The notes under the pieces are model-generated. The model was not told the DNA's origin. It searched no databases and saw nothing but the letters and a program-made list of their open reading frames with translations. Made by a program: the position numbers and the translations under genes. DNA of 64,000 bases from Ichthyosporea sp. XGB-2017a (Eukaryota > Opisthokonta > Ichthyosporea): positions 1 to 64,000 of the forward strand of contig PDIM01000007.1 of NCBI GenBank assembly GCA_002811675.1, written 5' to 3'. Shown piece by piece: positions 36,907 to 46,372 of the stretch. The first letter of the stretch is position 1; each line of letters begins with the position of its first letter.

Positions 36907-37488
36907 CTAGATCATGGCGGGGGCAGTCTTCTTGGCTACTTCAGGGGCGACGTTACTGTCACTGGTTGGTGTTTCTGGCAAGGCAGCTGAGGTGACACTG
37001 GTCGGATATTTCGTTGCCATTGCTTCTGCCTCGAAGCGAATCCCAGCCACCACACGCTCCAGGGTGGCGAGTACAGTCTCCCACTCCAACTGCTTTCCTG
37101 GAGCCCGGGCTGCGTCCCGCTCTGTCTGAAGCACAAACGAGTCAACAATCGAGCCATAGCACGCCATCTCACTCGCCCCACTACGCGGTTGCAAAGCTCG
37201 TCGGTATATCTTCAGCTCGTGTTCCACCGCTTCCTTTTCTGCCTCATGCAACGCCTTTAAATCCTTGTATTGGGTATTCAGACTCATATACTGGATCCCT
37301 ACACCCAATGCAATCAAAGAAAACCCAAGCGGTGCATTTCGCTGAAAGAAGTCTGGCCTATGGGCGGCGGTGCTAGCCCCCCCGGTCTGTGCACATCTTG
37401 TAGCACTGCTACACAACCCTCTTGCCCCACTAGCCTTTGCCCCTGCACCCTGTCGCATGAGCACACATCCACCTCTAGCAAACACCAT
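36907..37488 (-). CDS. Probable mitochondrial single-pass membrane protein, unknown family
   Basis: 193 aa, not recognised. The first 45 residues are rich in Arg, Ala, Gly and Ser and lack acidic residues, as in a mitochondrial presequence (RGLCSSATRCAQTGG). One hydrophobic segment follows at about 51-67 (PLGFSLIALGVGIQYMSL), then a charged coiled-coil-like helix (YKDLKALHEAEKEAVEHEL). The C-terminal part is soluble and Ala/Glu-rich. This layout is common in inner-membrane assembly factors, but no named family is supported. A minus-strand AATAAA lies just downstream (TTTATT at about 36862). It is divergent from SETD3 with 357 bp between them. Confidence 0.7.
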   Translation of the reverse strand: MVFARGGCVLMRQGAGAKASGARGLCSSATRCAQTGGASTAAHRPDFFQRNAPLGFSLIALGVGIQYMSLNTQYKDLKALHEAEKEAVEHELKIYRRALQPRSGASEMACYGSIVDSFVLQTERDAARAPGKQLEWETVLATLERVVAGIRFEAEAMATKYPTSVTSAALPETPTSDSNVAPEVAKKTAPAMI

Positions 37489-37845
37489 ATTCCACAGAGT
37501 TAAATGATAACAATAATAAAGAGCCTCTGTGTTTCCTGTAAATCTATCTATCTATCTATACTAGTCTAGTCTAGTCCAGTAGTCTATCCCTCTTAATCCA
37601 ATAGCACTAACGTCAGTCCTTCAGATTCCCCCCTCCCCCACTGGCCACTCCCCAGTCCATAATTATTATATATCACTCCCCGGTGCACAGCTGTGCCTCT
37701 GGCCGGGACTATTATTTATTATTGAGGTTTATTATTATTCTATTGGATTTATTCCTGTGAAGCCCCTCGCCTGGAGATTAACTAACCCCCCCTCCCTCTG
37801 TCTGTATCTGTGTGCTGGGGAATGCAATAAGAATAATAACACGTA
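37489..37845. promoter_or_regulatory. Shared divergent promoter region (mitochondrial protein / SETD3)
   Basis: 357 bp. It contains a (TATC)n tract at about 37543-37560 followed by (TAGTC)n-like sequence, then C-rich and ATT-rich stretches. No clear TATA box is at a useful distance from SETD3. Confidence 0.4.
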
Positions 37846-39585
37846 ATGGCACTCTCCTCCTTTGCTAGAGAAGATCCAGACCCTGTGGTGGAGGCCCCTG
37901 GAGCCACTCCCAAGATGGGAGGGGACGTGACTGCCAGACTGGCCGGGGCTATCCAGCTGGTCCTGCAGACTCTGGGCCCAAACTTCTCAACACTTAACTC
38001 TCAAGACCAATTGAGAATGGTTTTTGCTGTCATTGATCGCCTTCTTCGATCGGGTCCTGATTTGAAAAATGTTCCGGTGTTCGGGGCACAGTTAGCACTT
38101 CATGATGCTTGCTTGACTTTGGATGGGAAGGGAGACAATGCAAATGCCAGGGATACTTTTGACTCGAGCTTTGCAACCCTGCAAAAGTGGCTAGTAGATT
38201 GTGGCTCATATATATCTGATAAACTTGTTGTTGGAAGAACCAAAGAAGAGGGAAATGGCTTGTTTGTGAAGGAAAATGTGGATTGTGCCCTGGATGTAGA
38301 AAACGACACGTTGATGAGAATCAAAAAAAAGAATATTCTTTCCAATGACTACATTGCGAAACTTCCAAAAAAACTGAAGCAGATTTTCCGCAAAGATTCT
38401 TTGCTTAGCTCCAACCCGAGTATTGCACTGGTGCTCCTCTTAGTGTGTGAAAGACTGCAAAGCAAGCAAGCGTCGTTCTTTGCTCCCTTTTTAGACACAC
38501 TTCCTGTAAACTTCACTACGCCGCTCTTCTATACGCCAAAGGAAGCCAAAAGAGTGCAAGACATATCTGGGAGGGGACTCAAGTCGATTATTTCTTATCT
38601 CGTGAATGCTGCAAAGCAGTACTCGTATCTGTGCAAGATTCTTATGGAGCAGGATGCAGATACAATTCCCTTTGAACTGAAGTATTTCTCTTTCGATGTG
38701 TTCAGATGGGCCCTTTCGGTGGTGATGACTCGTCAGAATCGCATCCCAAGTGAAGGTACTGGATTTGGCGTTACGGACACGAACATAGGAGAAGACTTCT
38801 GTTTTGCTTTGATTCCCTTTTGGGATCTGATGAACCATCGTGAAGGAAAAATCAGGACAGGGTTCAATGTGGAGAATCATTGCCTAGAATCGTTTCCAAT
38901 CGAGGCTTTTGGTCCCGGAGAACAGGTATACATGTGCTACGGGGAGAGAAATAACTTGGACTTGCTTATCTATTCTGGATTCTCTTATTTAGAAAACACA
39001 AATCATGGTGTTACGTTCAAGTTGGGGGTTAGTGCTGGTGACAAATGCTTTGATAAGCGCTGCTATATACTAAAGGCTCTTGGGTTGGAAGGTAATTCGG
39101 AATCCCATCACCAGGGCCATGGAAACAAAAAAGGGAACGGGGAGAAAAAGTCGTTTTCGCTGGAATTTAAGATTTACAGCAAAATTTTGGAAGCTCATCT
39201 ATTGGCATTTTTAAGAGTTTTTGTTATGACTGAGGATGAATTGAATCTAATAATCGAAGGTCTTGGAGCATTCAAGAATGGAGATTCAAATCCTCCCGTT
39301 ATAATTGGTAAACTCGTTGATCCTGCTACCCCTCTCAACAAAGATACCGATCTTAGGGCATTGACCTTTTTAAAAAACAGACTAAGCCTAATGCTTCGAG
39401 CTTGTGACTCTTCTATTGCGGATGATGAAGATATGCTCAATCGCATTGCAAATGGAACTGAAATTGTGGATGAAAACCCTGCTCATGTTAAAAGTGTCAT
39501 CACCTTTAATCTTTTGGAAAAGAAAATATTTGATACACTTTTAGGAACGGTGGAAGAAAGACTGAACCTTCTTGAGGACGACTAA
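37846..39585 (+). CDS. SETD3: SETD3-like SET-domain methyltransferase (actin-histidine type)
   Basis: 579 aa with an N-terminal helical part, a split SET domain (about 125-400) and a Rubisco-LSMT-type substrate-binding domain (about 440-560). SETD3 signatures are clear: FDVFRWALSVVMTRQNRIPSE, LIPFWDLMNHREG, GPGEQVYMCYGERNN, then LLIYSGF. The Asn of TRQN and the Trp of P-[LF]-WD, which in human SETD3 shape the histidine pocket, are both present, as is the Arg of YGxR. On that basis methylation of an actin histidine is the likeliest activity, rather than lysine methylation. The C-terminal segment LLAFLRVFVMTEDELN is also typical. An AATAAA begins 6 bp after the stop. The gene converges on the P4-ATPase with only 61 bp between stops. 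Confidence 0.88.
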   Translation: MALSSFAREDPDPVVEAPGATPKMGGDVTARLAGAIQLVLQTLGPNFSTLNSQDQLRMVFAVIDRLLRSGPDLKNVPVFGAQLALHDACLTLDGKGDNANARDTFDSSFATLQKWLVDCGSYISDKLVVGRTKEEGNGLFVKENVDCALDVENDTLMRIKKKNILSNDYIAKLPKKLKQIFRKDSLLSSNPSIALVLLLVCERLQSKQASFFAPFLDTLPVNFTTPLFYTPKEAKRVQDISGRGLKSIISYLVNAAKQYSYLCKILMEQDADTIPFELKYFSFDVFRWALSVVMTRQNRIPSEGTGFGVTDTNIGEDFCFALIPFWDLMNHREGKIRTGFNVENHCLESFPIEAFGPGEQVYMCYGERNNLDLLIYSGFSYLENTNHGVTFKLGVSAGDKCFDKRCYILKALGLEGNSESHHQGHGNKKGNGEKKSFSLEFKIYSKILEAHLLAFLRVFVMTEDELNLIIEGLGAFKNGDSNPPVIIGKLVDPATPLNKDTDLRALTFLKNRLSLMLRACDSSIADDEDMLNRIANGTEIVDENPAHVKSVITFNLLEKKIFDTLLGTVEERLNLLEDD

Positions 39586-39646
39586 AGCAATAAAGTTGAA
39601 GAAAACAATTGACAAAATAGAGTTCATCGCTTTATTCCCTAGGCCA
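39586..39646. terminator. 61-bp convergent terminator with overlapping poly(A) signals
   Basis: A plus-strand AATAAA (about 39591-39596) and a minus-strand AATAAA (TTTATT at about 39630) sit in the 61 bp between two stop codons. Transcripts of SETD3 and the P4-ATPase must overlap at their 3' ends unless cleavage is immediate. Confidence 0.6.
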
Positions 39647-42600
39647 CTAAGTGGAATCCTTGATTGCCTCGGAATCCTCAATACAATTGAGGGTGGTATT
39701 TGGTGAACTATCAGGTTCCACTTCTGAGAACGAGAATGTGCTGTTTATCTCCATGTCTGTGCCTCTATTAGCCGAACTAACTGTGTGTGAAAAATCGTCC
39801 TCGCTGCTCTGGGTCTCCCAAACATCTTCATCCGCATAAAAATATTCATCGGCATCTTCTTGACAAAAGCTATCTGCCAAGCTCCTTTTTTGCTTTGTCG
39901 GAGATTTCTGTGGGCTTGAGCAGCTATCACTCAGGTGGTTTAGACTTTGGGAGCTCCCTGTGGGTATCATGGGCTGGAGCCTGTCTAAATTGTAGATTTC
40001 AATATCCAAATCTTCAATGGACTCCCTTTGGGCCCCAACCTCGTTCACAGTTTCTTGTGGTCGATTTCCTTCACAATCTTTGTCTTTCTTTTGAACAAAG
40101 CCCCTAACTTTGCACCACACTTTGGTGCTTATTCGGGCTGGATAGGAAAAGGCAAACCCACTATACCATTCTTTTTTTGTCTCATTTGTTGCAGCTTTTA
40201 GTTTTACCACTGACATTTGAGAAGCAATGCTGGTCCTTGAAAGGGCACTGAGACTGTTGGCGCGAGAACTTGCACTCATTGGATTTGGACGACTAGGCTT
40301 TGTATCTACACCTTTGCTTAGTTGATGGAATGGGCCTAACTTATACTTTTCCATTTCTGCCACAATATGAGTAGCTGTGGGATAGAATTGTCTTTGTGCG
40401 TATATAAGAACCCAGTGGGGAAACAAACACATTACAGTCAACAGTAGAATCAAAGTCCAGAAGGCTACCTCAGGAAGAAGATGGGAAATCACTCCATAAG
40501 CCAAATTAATATCTGGTAGAATGGAATGGTACACGGCCATATATGCAAACAATACTGCGCAGCTCCCTACAATGGTAACAAAATTTAGGACAGTCCAGTT
40601 ATGAACATCTATTGCCAAACGTCCATTAATGACAATAACAACAATAATATATATTGTAGTGCCTAGCCCTTGCATATCTAGAGGTTTGCCATCCGACAAG
40701 GTGCTAAAAGACATCATTGGAATGAAAAACAGCACGAGTGATTGGTAAAATGAGCCAGTTACATTTCTCCAGAATATCAAGCTATTAAAATTATTGCCAC
40801 TAAGGTTCTCCTGGTACAGCTCTGGAAACAAGAGGGATGCCTTGGCGCTTACATCCTGGTCAAAGACAGCAACAACCAATGGGGGTAAGGCAGTAAAGGC
40901 TACGTTGAACAGCATAATATATGTGAATTCGTATAGCGTCTGTGCTGAAAAGGCAGAGTAGAAAGAAAACCAAAAGTTTACCAGTATAAAAGTATAATTC
41001 TTGTAGAAAAAGTAGAGAATAGCCCATGTTATCCTTTTATAAGACCACCTCCCATGAACTAGCAACAAACGTGCCAAAAATCTAAATTGAGCAATTGAAT
41101 AATCGCTTGCAAGAACTGCCTGCATTCCTTCTTGCCCACTAATTCCCACCCCAACATCAGCCTCCTTGATCATACTGACATCATTAGCACCATCACCGAT
41201 GGCCAGCGATGTTGCATCTTTGTATCTTCCAACAAGCCTTACAACCATCGCCTTTTGTAAAGGACTGCATCGACAGCAAATGACTGACGAACACCCAGTG
41301 GCTACTGAAAGAAAAAGAAGCCGAAGTTCTTTTTGCAGTGCAAAATGCAATGTCGATCCATTAATAACAAGAGCATTTCGTTCATAATTCATCTCATATT
41401 CTTCTGATCCTTCTTTTACTCCTTCAATGCACACGTATTGTTCCAAAGCTTTGTTTAAAAGACCTTTTGTGTCCTCAATACTCGCAGCATTAATAACAAT
41501 AACATTTTGATTTTCATTTAGTAGCTCGGCCGAAAACCCAATGTTTATAGCTGTTTCTTGTTTGTCCCCAGTTAAAACCCACAATTTTATACCCGCTTGC
41601 TTCAAAGACTTTATGGCTTGAGGCACACCTTCTTGCAACTGGTCATCGATACCAGTGACCCCTAGCAAATTCATATTTGTTTCCATCATCCCTGCTAGAT
41701 GGTGGAGCTCATGCTGTCTTTTCTCGGCATCATGAGAAGATCCCACTTGGGCTTCTTCCCATGCACTGCTCCAGCGCGCATATTCTTCTTCTTCGATGTA
41801 TTTCACCGCTATGCACAAAGTTCGTAAACCCAAGCAAGCAAATTCCCTCAACGCTTCTCGACTATCCTCTAGCATGACAATTTTTTCCTCGTCGGAAGAG
41901 TCGGGATTCTTGATTCTGTCCAAGATAACCTCATCTGCCCCTTTGCAATACAGCACAATCCTGCTCGTTTCAGGGCATTTTACAATAACAGACATCCGTT
42001 TTCTCTCAGATGAAAATTCCAGAATATGTAGCAATTCGTAAATTTTCTCTTCGCCGAGAGCATTAACGGCAATGCGGTTTTGCACTCTAGAATGAAATGC
42101 GATTCCCACGTTTCGCGCAGCAGTTGCTAGCGCAGCCTCATCTGGAGATTGGGCTTGGTATATTAGACCTTTCTTGTCTTTGTAATCTTGAAGATATTTT
42201 CCTTCTGCGGTAAAGTGAGATGGGTACTCAGGTATAATTGTGTGGCACAATGAAAGACATGTGAAGAACTCTATGCAATGTTCCTGGCGTGAACTATTTG
42301 AGCTCAAGTCGTATTCAAGCATAGATGAGTGAAATCCTTCACCTTCAATGGCATAAGGACATAATTGTGAAGGCTTCGTCTTTGATTTCTCTTCTCTATC
42401 GCTGCTTTGCTGTACTTTACTATCACTACTAGCATCATCATCCTCATCTTCATCAAATTCATCCAACCCATACGTAACTCCATGAATATTACAGCATGAA
42501 AATTCCATTTTGTTTTGCGTGAGGGTCCCCGTTTTATCCGAAAATATATAATTGATTTGACCAAGCTCTTCACTGAGTGCTGACGTTCGTGCTTTGGCTG

Positions 42601-43909
42601 GTGTATCGCTCTCCCCATCGTACATATCTATGTCTTGGCTGATAAAATATGCTTGAGCAACCTTTACCATTTCCACGCTGACATACAGGGAGATGGGAAC
42701 AAAAGATTGTAAAATAAGTATAAAATTGAAAAAGTTGATAAATCCTTCCAGAGTTGCAGTCTGAGGAAAGTCAATGTACCAAATGCTGTTCCAATTCTTC
42801 CCTGTCCACAAATTGCTAGCTAAAGCCCCAGCAAAGCAAAATCCCATCAGCATAAAGAACACAATAACTATTTGCTTATTCATCAACCTCTCGATGTGAG
42901 TTCGCTTAAAGCGGTTGATAGTATCGTTTTGCATTAGTTTGCTATCATGACCTGCATATAACACCACACCGTATGCTGAATCAATATTGCGCAGCTTGCA
43001 CCCTCTCAGAAGAACATTATTCATGCACAATGGATACCTGGCAGCTGTCTGGGACTCGGACTGCAAGCACAGGGTACCTGAGAAAGACAAAAGGTTGTTA
43101 TTGGGAGGGGGGTATTCAATCTTGCCTTTAAGAAGGCAAAGATACATTTCCAAATGGTCCCGCCCTTGAGTGACACCCTCATTTGTATGCCTTTGTGAGC
43201 ACATGGCATGAACGTTTGTTTCGGCTTCCCTAACCTTCAAATTGCTTTCTCCATCGATATTTGCCGTTTCGATATAACAAAGTCCGTCTTCGTCACTGGA
43301 TGTGAGCAAAAGTACGTCGGCAGGAACAAACTCATCTTTCCTTATTTCAACAATATCGCCCACTTCTACATCCTTCCAAAGCAAAGAACTAAAAATGAAC
43401 TTCCCGCACCCCGAATTTAGAGACTCCCCAGAGCCAGATCTATCTCCCGGTGGATAGCACCATCGGCACTTAGTGTTATCATAGTCACACTTCCGAAGTA
43501 CATGGGTCTTCGAGTAATTGATAAAGGTATCGCTTTTGTGTCTCTGATAATCCTCGATGGCGTCTTTGATAGCCGATACTGAGAGCACAAACGTTAACGG
43601 AATGGCTGAAGTTCCTGGGTTTATAGCATTTGTCCAAGGCAACATGGAAAGAATGAACATGGCAAGAAAGTAACAGTTCGCAGCTCTATGGAACTGTTCA
43701 TAGAGGTTCTTGGGGAGAAATGTCAAGAGCGAATACTTTCCGGTTGAAATTCTATTTACTTCATAGCCACACCGAAGATTGGCCTCTCGATCATTCAAGA
43801 CACATATCCTCAACTTTGGCTCTTCAAAGTGGGGCGAGCCATTCACTTCTTTCGAGCACTCCTGGGGCTCACTTTCACCCTGCCCCCCCTCTGAAATGCA
43901 ACCCTGCAT
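39647..43909 (-). CDS. P4-type ATPase, phospholipid flippase
   Basis: 1420 aa, somewhat longer than usual (about 1150-1350) because of a C-terminal tail. The N-terminus has the P4-typical RISTGKYSLLTFLPKNLYEQFHR-like segment with FHRAANCYFL, followed by the DAIEDYQRHKSD helix. TM4 holds PISLYVSVEMVK, the flippase signature in place of the cation-pump motif. The phosphorylation site is DKTGTLTQNKMEF (about 456), nucleotide-domain motifs include KGADEVI, and the hinge is TGDK then GDGANDVSMIKEADVGVGI (about 905). Ten membrane segments are recognisable. An acidic Asp/Ser-rich insert follows the phosphorylation site. The 250-residue tail is Ser-rich and probably regulatory. Closest in type to Drs2/ATP8-like enzymes; P4 ATPases move phosphatidylserine or phosphatidylethanolamine to the cytosolic leaflet. 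A CDC50 partner is expected but not in this window. Confidence 0.95.
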   Translation of the reverse strand: MQGCISEGGQGESEPQECSKEVNGSPHFEEPKLRICVLNDREANLRCGYEVNRISTGKYSLLTFLPKNLYEQFHRAANCYFLAMFILSMLPWTNAINPGTSAIPLTFVLSVSAIKDAIEDYQRHKSDTFINYSKTHVLRKCDYDNTKCRWCYPPGDRSGSGESLNSGCGKFIFSSLLWKDVEVGDIVEIRKDEFVPADVLLLTSSDEDGLCYIETANIDGESNLKVREAETNVHAMCSQRHTNEGVTQGRDHLEMYLCLLKGKIEYPPPNNNLLSFSGTLCLQSESQTAARYPLCMNNVLLRGCKLRNIDSAYGVVLYAGHDSKLMQNDTINRFKRTHIERLMNKQIVIVFFMLMGFCFAGALASNLWTGKNWNSIWYIDFPQTATLEGFINFFNFILILQSFVPISLYVSVEMVKVAQAYFISQDIDMYDGESDTPAKARTSALSEELGQINYIFSDKTGTLTQNKMEFSCCNIHGVTYGLDEFDEDEDDDASSDSKVQQSSDREEKSKTKPSQLCPYAIEGEGFHSSMLEYDLSSNSSRQEHCIEFFTCLSLCHTIIPEYPSHFTAEGKYLQDYKDKKGLIYQAQSPDEAALATAARNVGIAFHSRVQNRIAVNALGEEKIYELLHILEFSSERKRMSVIVKCPETSRIVLYCKGADEVILDRIKNPDSSDEEKIVMLEDSREALREFACLGLRTLCIAVKYIEEEEYARWSSAWEEAQVGSSHDAEKRQHELHHLAGMMETNMNLLGVTGIDDQLQEGVPQAIKSLKQAGIKLWVLTGDKQETAINIGFSAELLNENQNVIVINAASIEDTKGLLNKALEQYVCIEGVKEGSEEYEMNYERNALVINGSTLHFALQKELRLLFLSVATGCSSVICCRCSPLQKAMVVRLVGRYKDATSLAIGDGANDVSMIKEADVGVGISGQEGMQAVLASDYSIAQFRFLARLLLVHGRWSYKRITWAILYFFYKNYTFILVNFWFSFYSAFSAQTLYEFTYIMLFNVAFTALPPLVVAVFDQDVSAKASLLFPELYQENLSGNNFNSLIFWRNVTGSFYQSLVLFFIPMMSFSTLSDGKPLDMQGLGTTIYIIVVIVINGRLAIDVHNWTVLNFVTIVGSCAVLFAYMAVYHSILPDINLAYGVISHLLPEVAFWTLILLLTVMCLFPHWVLIYAQRQFYPTATHIVAEMEKYKLGPFHQLSKGVDTKPSRPNPMSASSRANSLSALSRTSIASQMSVVKLKAATNETKKEWYSGFAFSYPARISTKVWCKVRGFVQKKDKDCEGNRPQETVNEVGAQRESIEDLDIEIYNLDRLQPMIPTGSSQSLNHLSDSCSSPQKSPTKQKRSLADSFCQEDADEYFYADEDVWETQSSEDDFSHTVSSANRGTDMEINSTFSFSEVEPDSSPNTTLNCIEDSEAIKDST

Positions 43910-44997
43910 TTCTGTATTTTATCTTTTCCCTGTCCAGTCCTAAAGGCGAGGACCAAAACGCAGCTTCCAGAGCTGTGCAGGGTCGATTCAATTCTAGCTG
44001 ACTGACTACTAAACAAACCAAAATGATGTATACAGTGCCATGAAGTGTGAGCGAGTCTACATGAATTGATCGTAATACATTCAAACTCCCACCTTAGTTT
44101 TTGCCTATCTGTCCTGATCCAGAGCCACTACTCACAGTAGGTCCTATTGATTTGCTATTGAGTGTGTTAATCCATACACTGTACTGGTCTGTGTAACATT
44201 CACTGGAGGGAGCAGATATAAATGGTTCACATGTGATAGTTTAAGTCCTCACCTAGCTATGTACATGTAGCTGTCCTCCTATCCTCCTCCTCCTCCTCCT
44301 CTAATTCCTCTTCCTCTTGTTGTTTATGTTACGGCATAATTACAATAGCCAGTGTCCCTCTCCCTTATCATAATGACATTCCCCCTGTGGCTTTCCCCTC
44401 CCTGTGTCTCTATAAATAGGGACACAGGGAGCCACGTGGTGCATTCCCTAGCTATGGCGTCTCTACTAACCCACGAAGGTATATATATGGAAGGTGGGGG
44501 ATATATATGGAAGGTGTTGGTATTTGACACCATGTGAGAATGAGTATTACATGAATATTTGATAGGATATATATTATATCTTATCAGTTATGACTCACTT
44601 ATCTCTCCCTCTCTCTCTCCCTCTCGACCCTCTCTCTCCATGGCTTTTGCCAGGAAAAGTTTGCCCCTTATAGTTATTCTTCCACCTTACCCAGCTTCTA
44701 GGCAAAATACTTTTTATCTGTTGTCAATTGAGATAAATCTGCACACTACTACACCTCACAAACACAAACACAAATAGCGCACTTCAATCTCTTTACTTTA
44801 TTGTCTGTGCTCTTCTTTGTTAGTACGAGCACATTACTCACCTCAGCCTTCGACACCTAAGCACAGGAGGAACAGGGGAAAAAGCCACAACACACACGAA
44901 CAAGGACGAAAAGAAACGAGCGAGGAGGGTGTGAATTGGATCCTTAAGTTACTTACGTGTTGCTTGCTTGGTTTGGTTTTAGAACAAGTAACGGGAT
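43910..44997. other. Intergenic region between P4-ATPase and the MORN gene
   Basis: 1.1 kb. It contains a (TCC)n tract at about 44277-44310, the TATA-centred inverted repeat at 44398-44431, a doubled GGTATATATATGGAAGGT-like unit at about 44480-44520, and a CT-rich tract at about 44600-44635. The last part may hold a 5' UTR intron of the MORN gene (candidate 3' splice site TTTTAG at about 44982). Confidence 0.5.
44398..44431. promoter_or_regulatory. TATA box enclosed by an 11-bp perfect inverted repeat
   Basis: Arms CTCCCTGTGTC (44398-44408) and GACACAGGGAG (44421-44431) flank TCTATAAATAGG, so the TATA box (44411-44419) lies in the loop. It is 0.59 kb before the MORN coding start and could be that gene's promoter or that of an unannotated transcript. 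Confidence 0.7.
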
Positions 44998-45947
44998 ATG
45001 GTGTCTGGTAAGTTCCACAGATCAACAAGTTTGGTCTCCATTCATCTGTAAATGAGAAGTTTATTCTTTGGCAGTTGGACTAACCATCCCCTTTTGGAAA
45101 ATGCACATATTGTCTACCAATAACCAAACCACTAATATCTTCCTCCCTCCCATCTAGATAAACGCAAATCTCTTCGACAAGAGGAAGACAAAGCCGATGG
45201 CCAGGGAGTGTACATATTCCCGAATGGTGCCAAGTACAGTAAGTTTCTTCCTTCACTATCCTCCAAACTGTTTGCAGTTTCTTCATATGAAACTCTACGG
45301 ACTAATCAACTCTTTGAATCTTTTTCTTCTCAATTGCTTCCGTATTCATTCATACAATTCAAGCCGGGGAATATATTACCGAGGGTGACACTGTGAAGAG
45401 GCACGGGAGTGGAACCTTTGTGTCTCCAGATTCTTCCTTTTACGAAGGAAGTTGGGAAGAAGACACCATGCATGGAAAAGGGAAATTCGTGTATGAAAGT
45501 GGTGCAGTCTATGAGGTAAGTTGGATATCATTCGGAGACGTGAACACTTTGCTGGAGTAGATGCAATAGTCAAAGAAGCTACCCTACTAGTCACCGCTTT
45601 ACTGACTTTAGCTTGATATTTCTATTTCCTTGCCGGTGCTCCTCATGACTTGTTTTGGTTTCCGTTACTTAGGGCGAATGGTCGCAAAATCGGTTTGAGG
45701 GATTTGGCAGATACACCTGGCCAGATGGATCATACTACGAGGGTGAGTGGACCTCAAGCAAGTAAGTATCTAAAATGATTAGACATCTTTCATTTCCTTT
45801 CTCAACAAAGCACACTAATAATGCCCTGGAAATTCTTGCTATAGGATGAATGGAAATGGGAAGTTTGTTGACGTCCAAGGGGTATGCTGGATTGGGGAGT
45901 TTGCACAGGGAAAGGCACAAGGACTTTCAATCGACTATGGTCCTTGA
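44998..45947 (+). CDS. MORN2-like MORN-repeat protein, five coding exons
   Basis: Reconstructed from splice sites: exons 44998-45007, 45158-45238, 45364-45515, 45673-45761 and 45845-45947, all with GTAAGT donors and AG acceptors. The phases are consistent and give 144 aa. The first coding exon is only 10 nt (ATG GTG TCT G), so the start is the least certain point. After a charged N-terminus the protein consists of five MORN repeats: GQGVYIFPNGAKYTGEY, GSGTFVSPDSSFYEGSW, GKGKFVYESGAVYEGEW, GFGRYTWPDGSYYEGEW and GNGKFVDVQGVCWIGEF. The last two resemble animal MORN2, whose final repeat has a similar TDIQGLxW segment. MORN2 is linked to flagella and LC3-associated phagocytosis in animals. No single open frame spans the gene, so simple ORF finding misses it. 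AATAAA lies at about 46064. Confidence 0.85.
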
Positions 45948-46372
45948 CAGGGCCACGCTCTTTAGATTTAATCGAGCGCAAGTTAACTGTTGTTCAGATA
46001 TTGCCTCGGCTACACTACTAATAGTAACGTTCAAATAGTAGATGCTCCTTTTCTTATTATTCTAAATAAAATCAATGCCGCGGCGACAGCTAACAAAGAA
46101 CAATGTGAAACAAAACGAGAAAGCGTCTGCCTTTCAATGAGGTGATCGGGGGGGGGGGGGGGGGGGGGGGGGGGGCTCCTCCTGTGCGCACTTCAGCTCC
46201 ACTGGAATAAAGTGAAAGGCAATCTTTGCAAAGTGGATATCGTATATATTATATTTATTGCATCTTTAGTTGATGTGTGATTTCTTTTATACACAGCTCG
46301 GAGAAACAAAGAGTCCAAACTGAAGTTTTGTTTTGCTTTTTTTTATGTGATGTAACTTTCAGATCAGTGCCC
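45948..46372. other. Convergent 3' region (MORN / PCNA) with G28 tract
   Basis: Plus-strand AATAAA at about 46064 and minus-strand AATAAA (TTTATT at about 46254). It contains the run of 28 G. No gene seen. Confidence 0.5.
46148..46175 (+). repeat. Uninterrupted tract of 28 G
   Basis: 28 consecutive guanines lie between the convergent MORN and PCNA genes. Such a run can form G-quadruplex structures. The exact length may be an assembly estimate. Confidence 0.9.
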
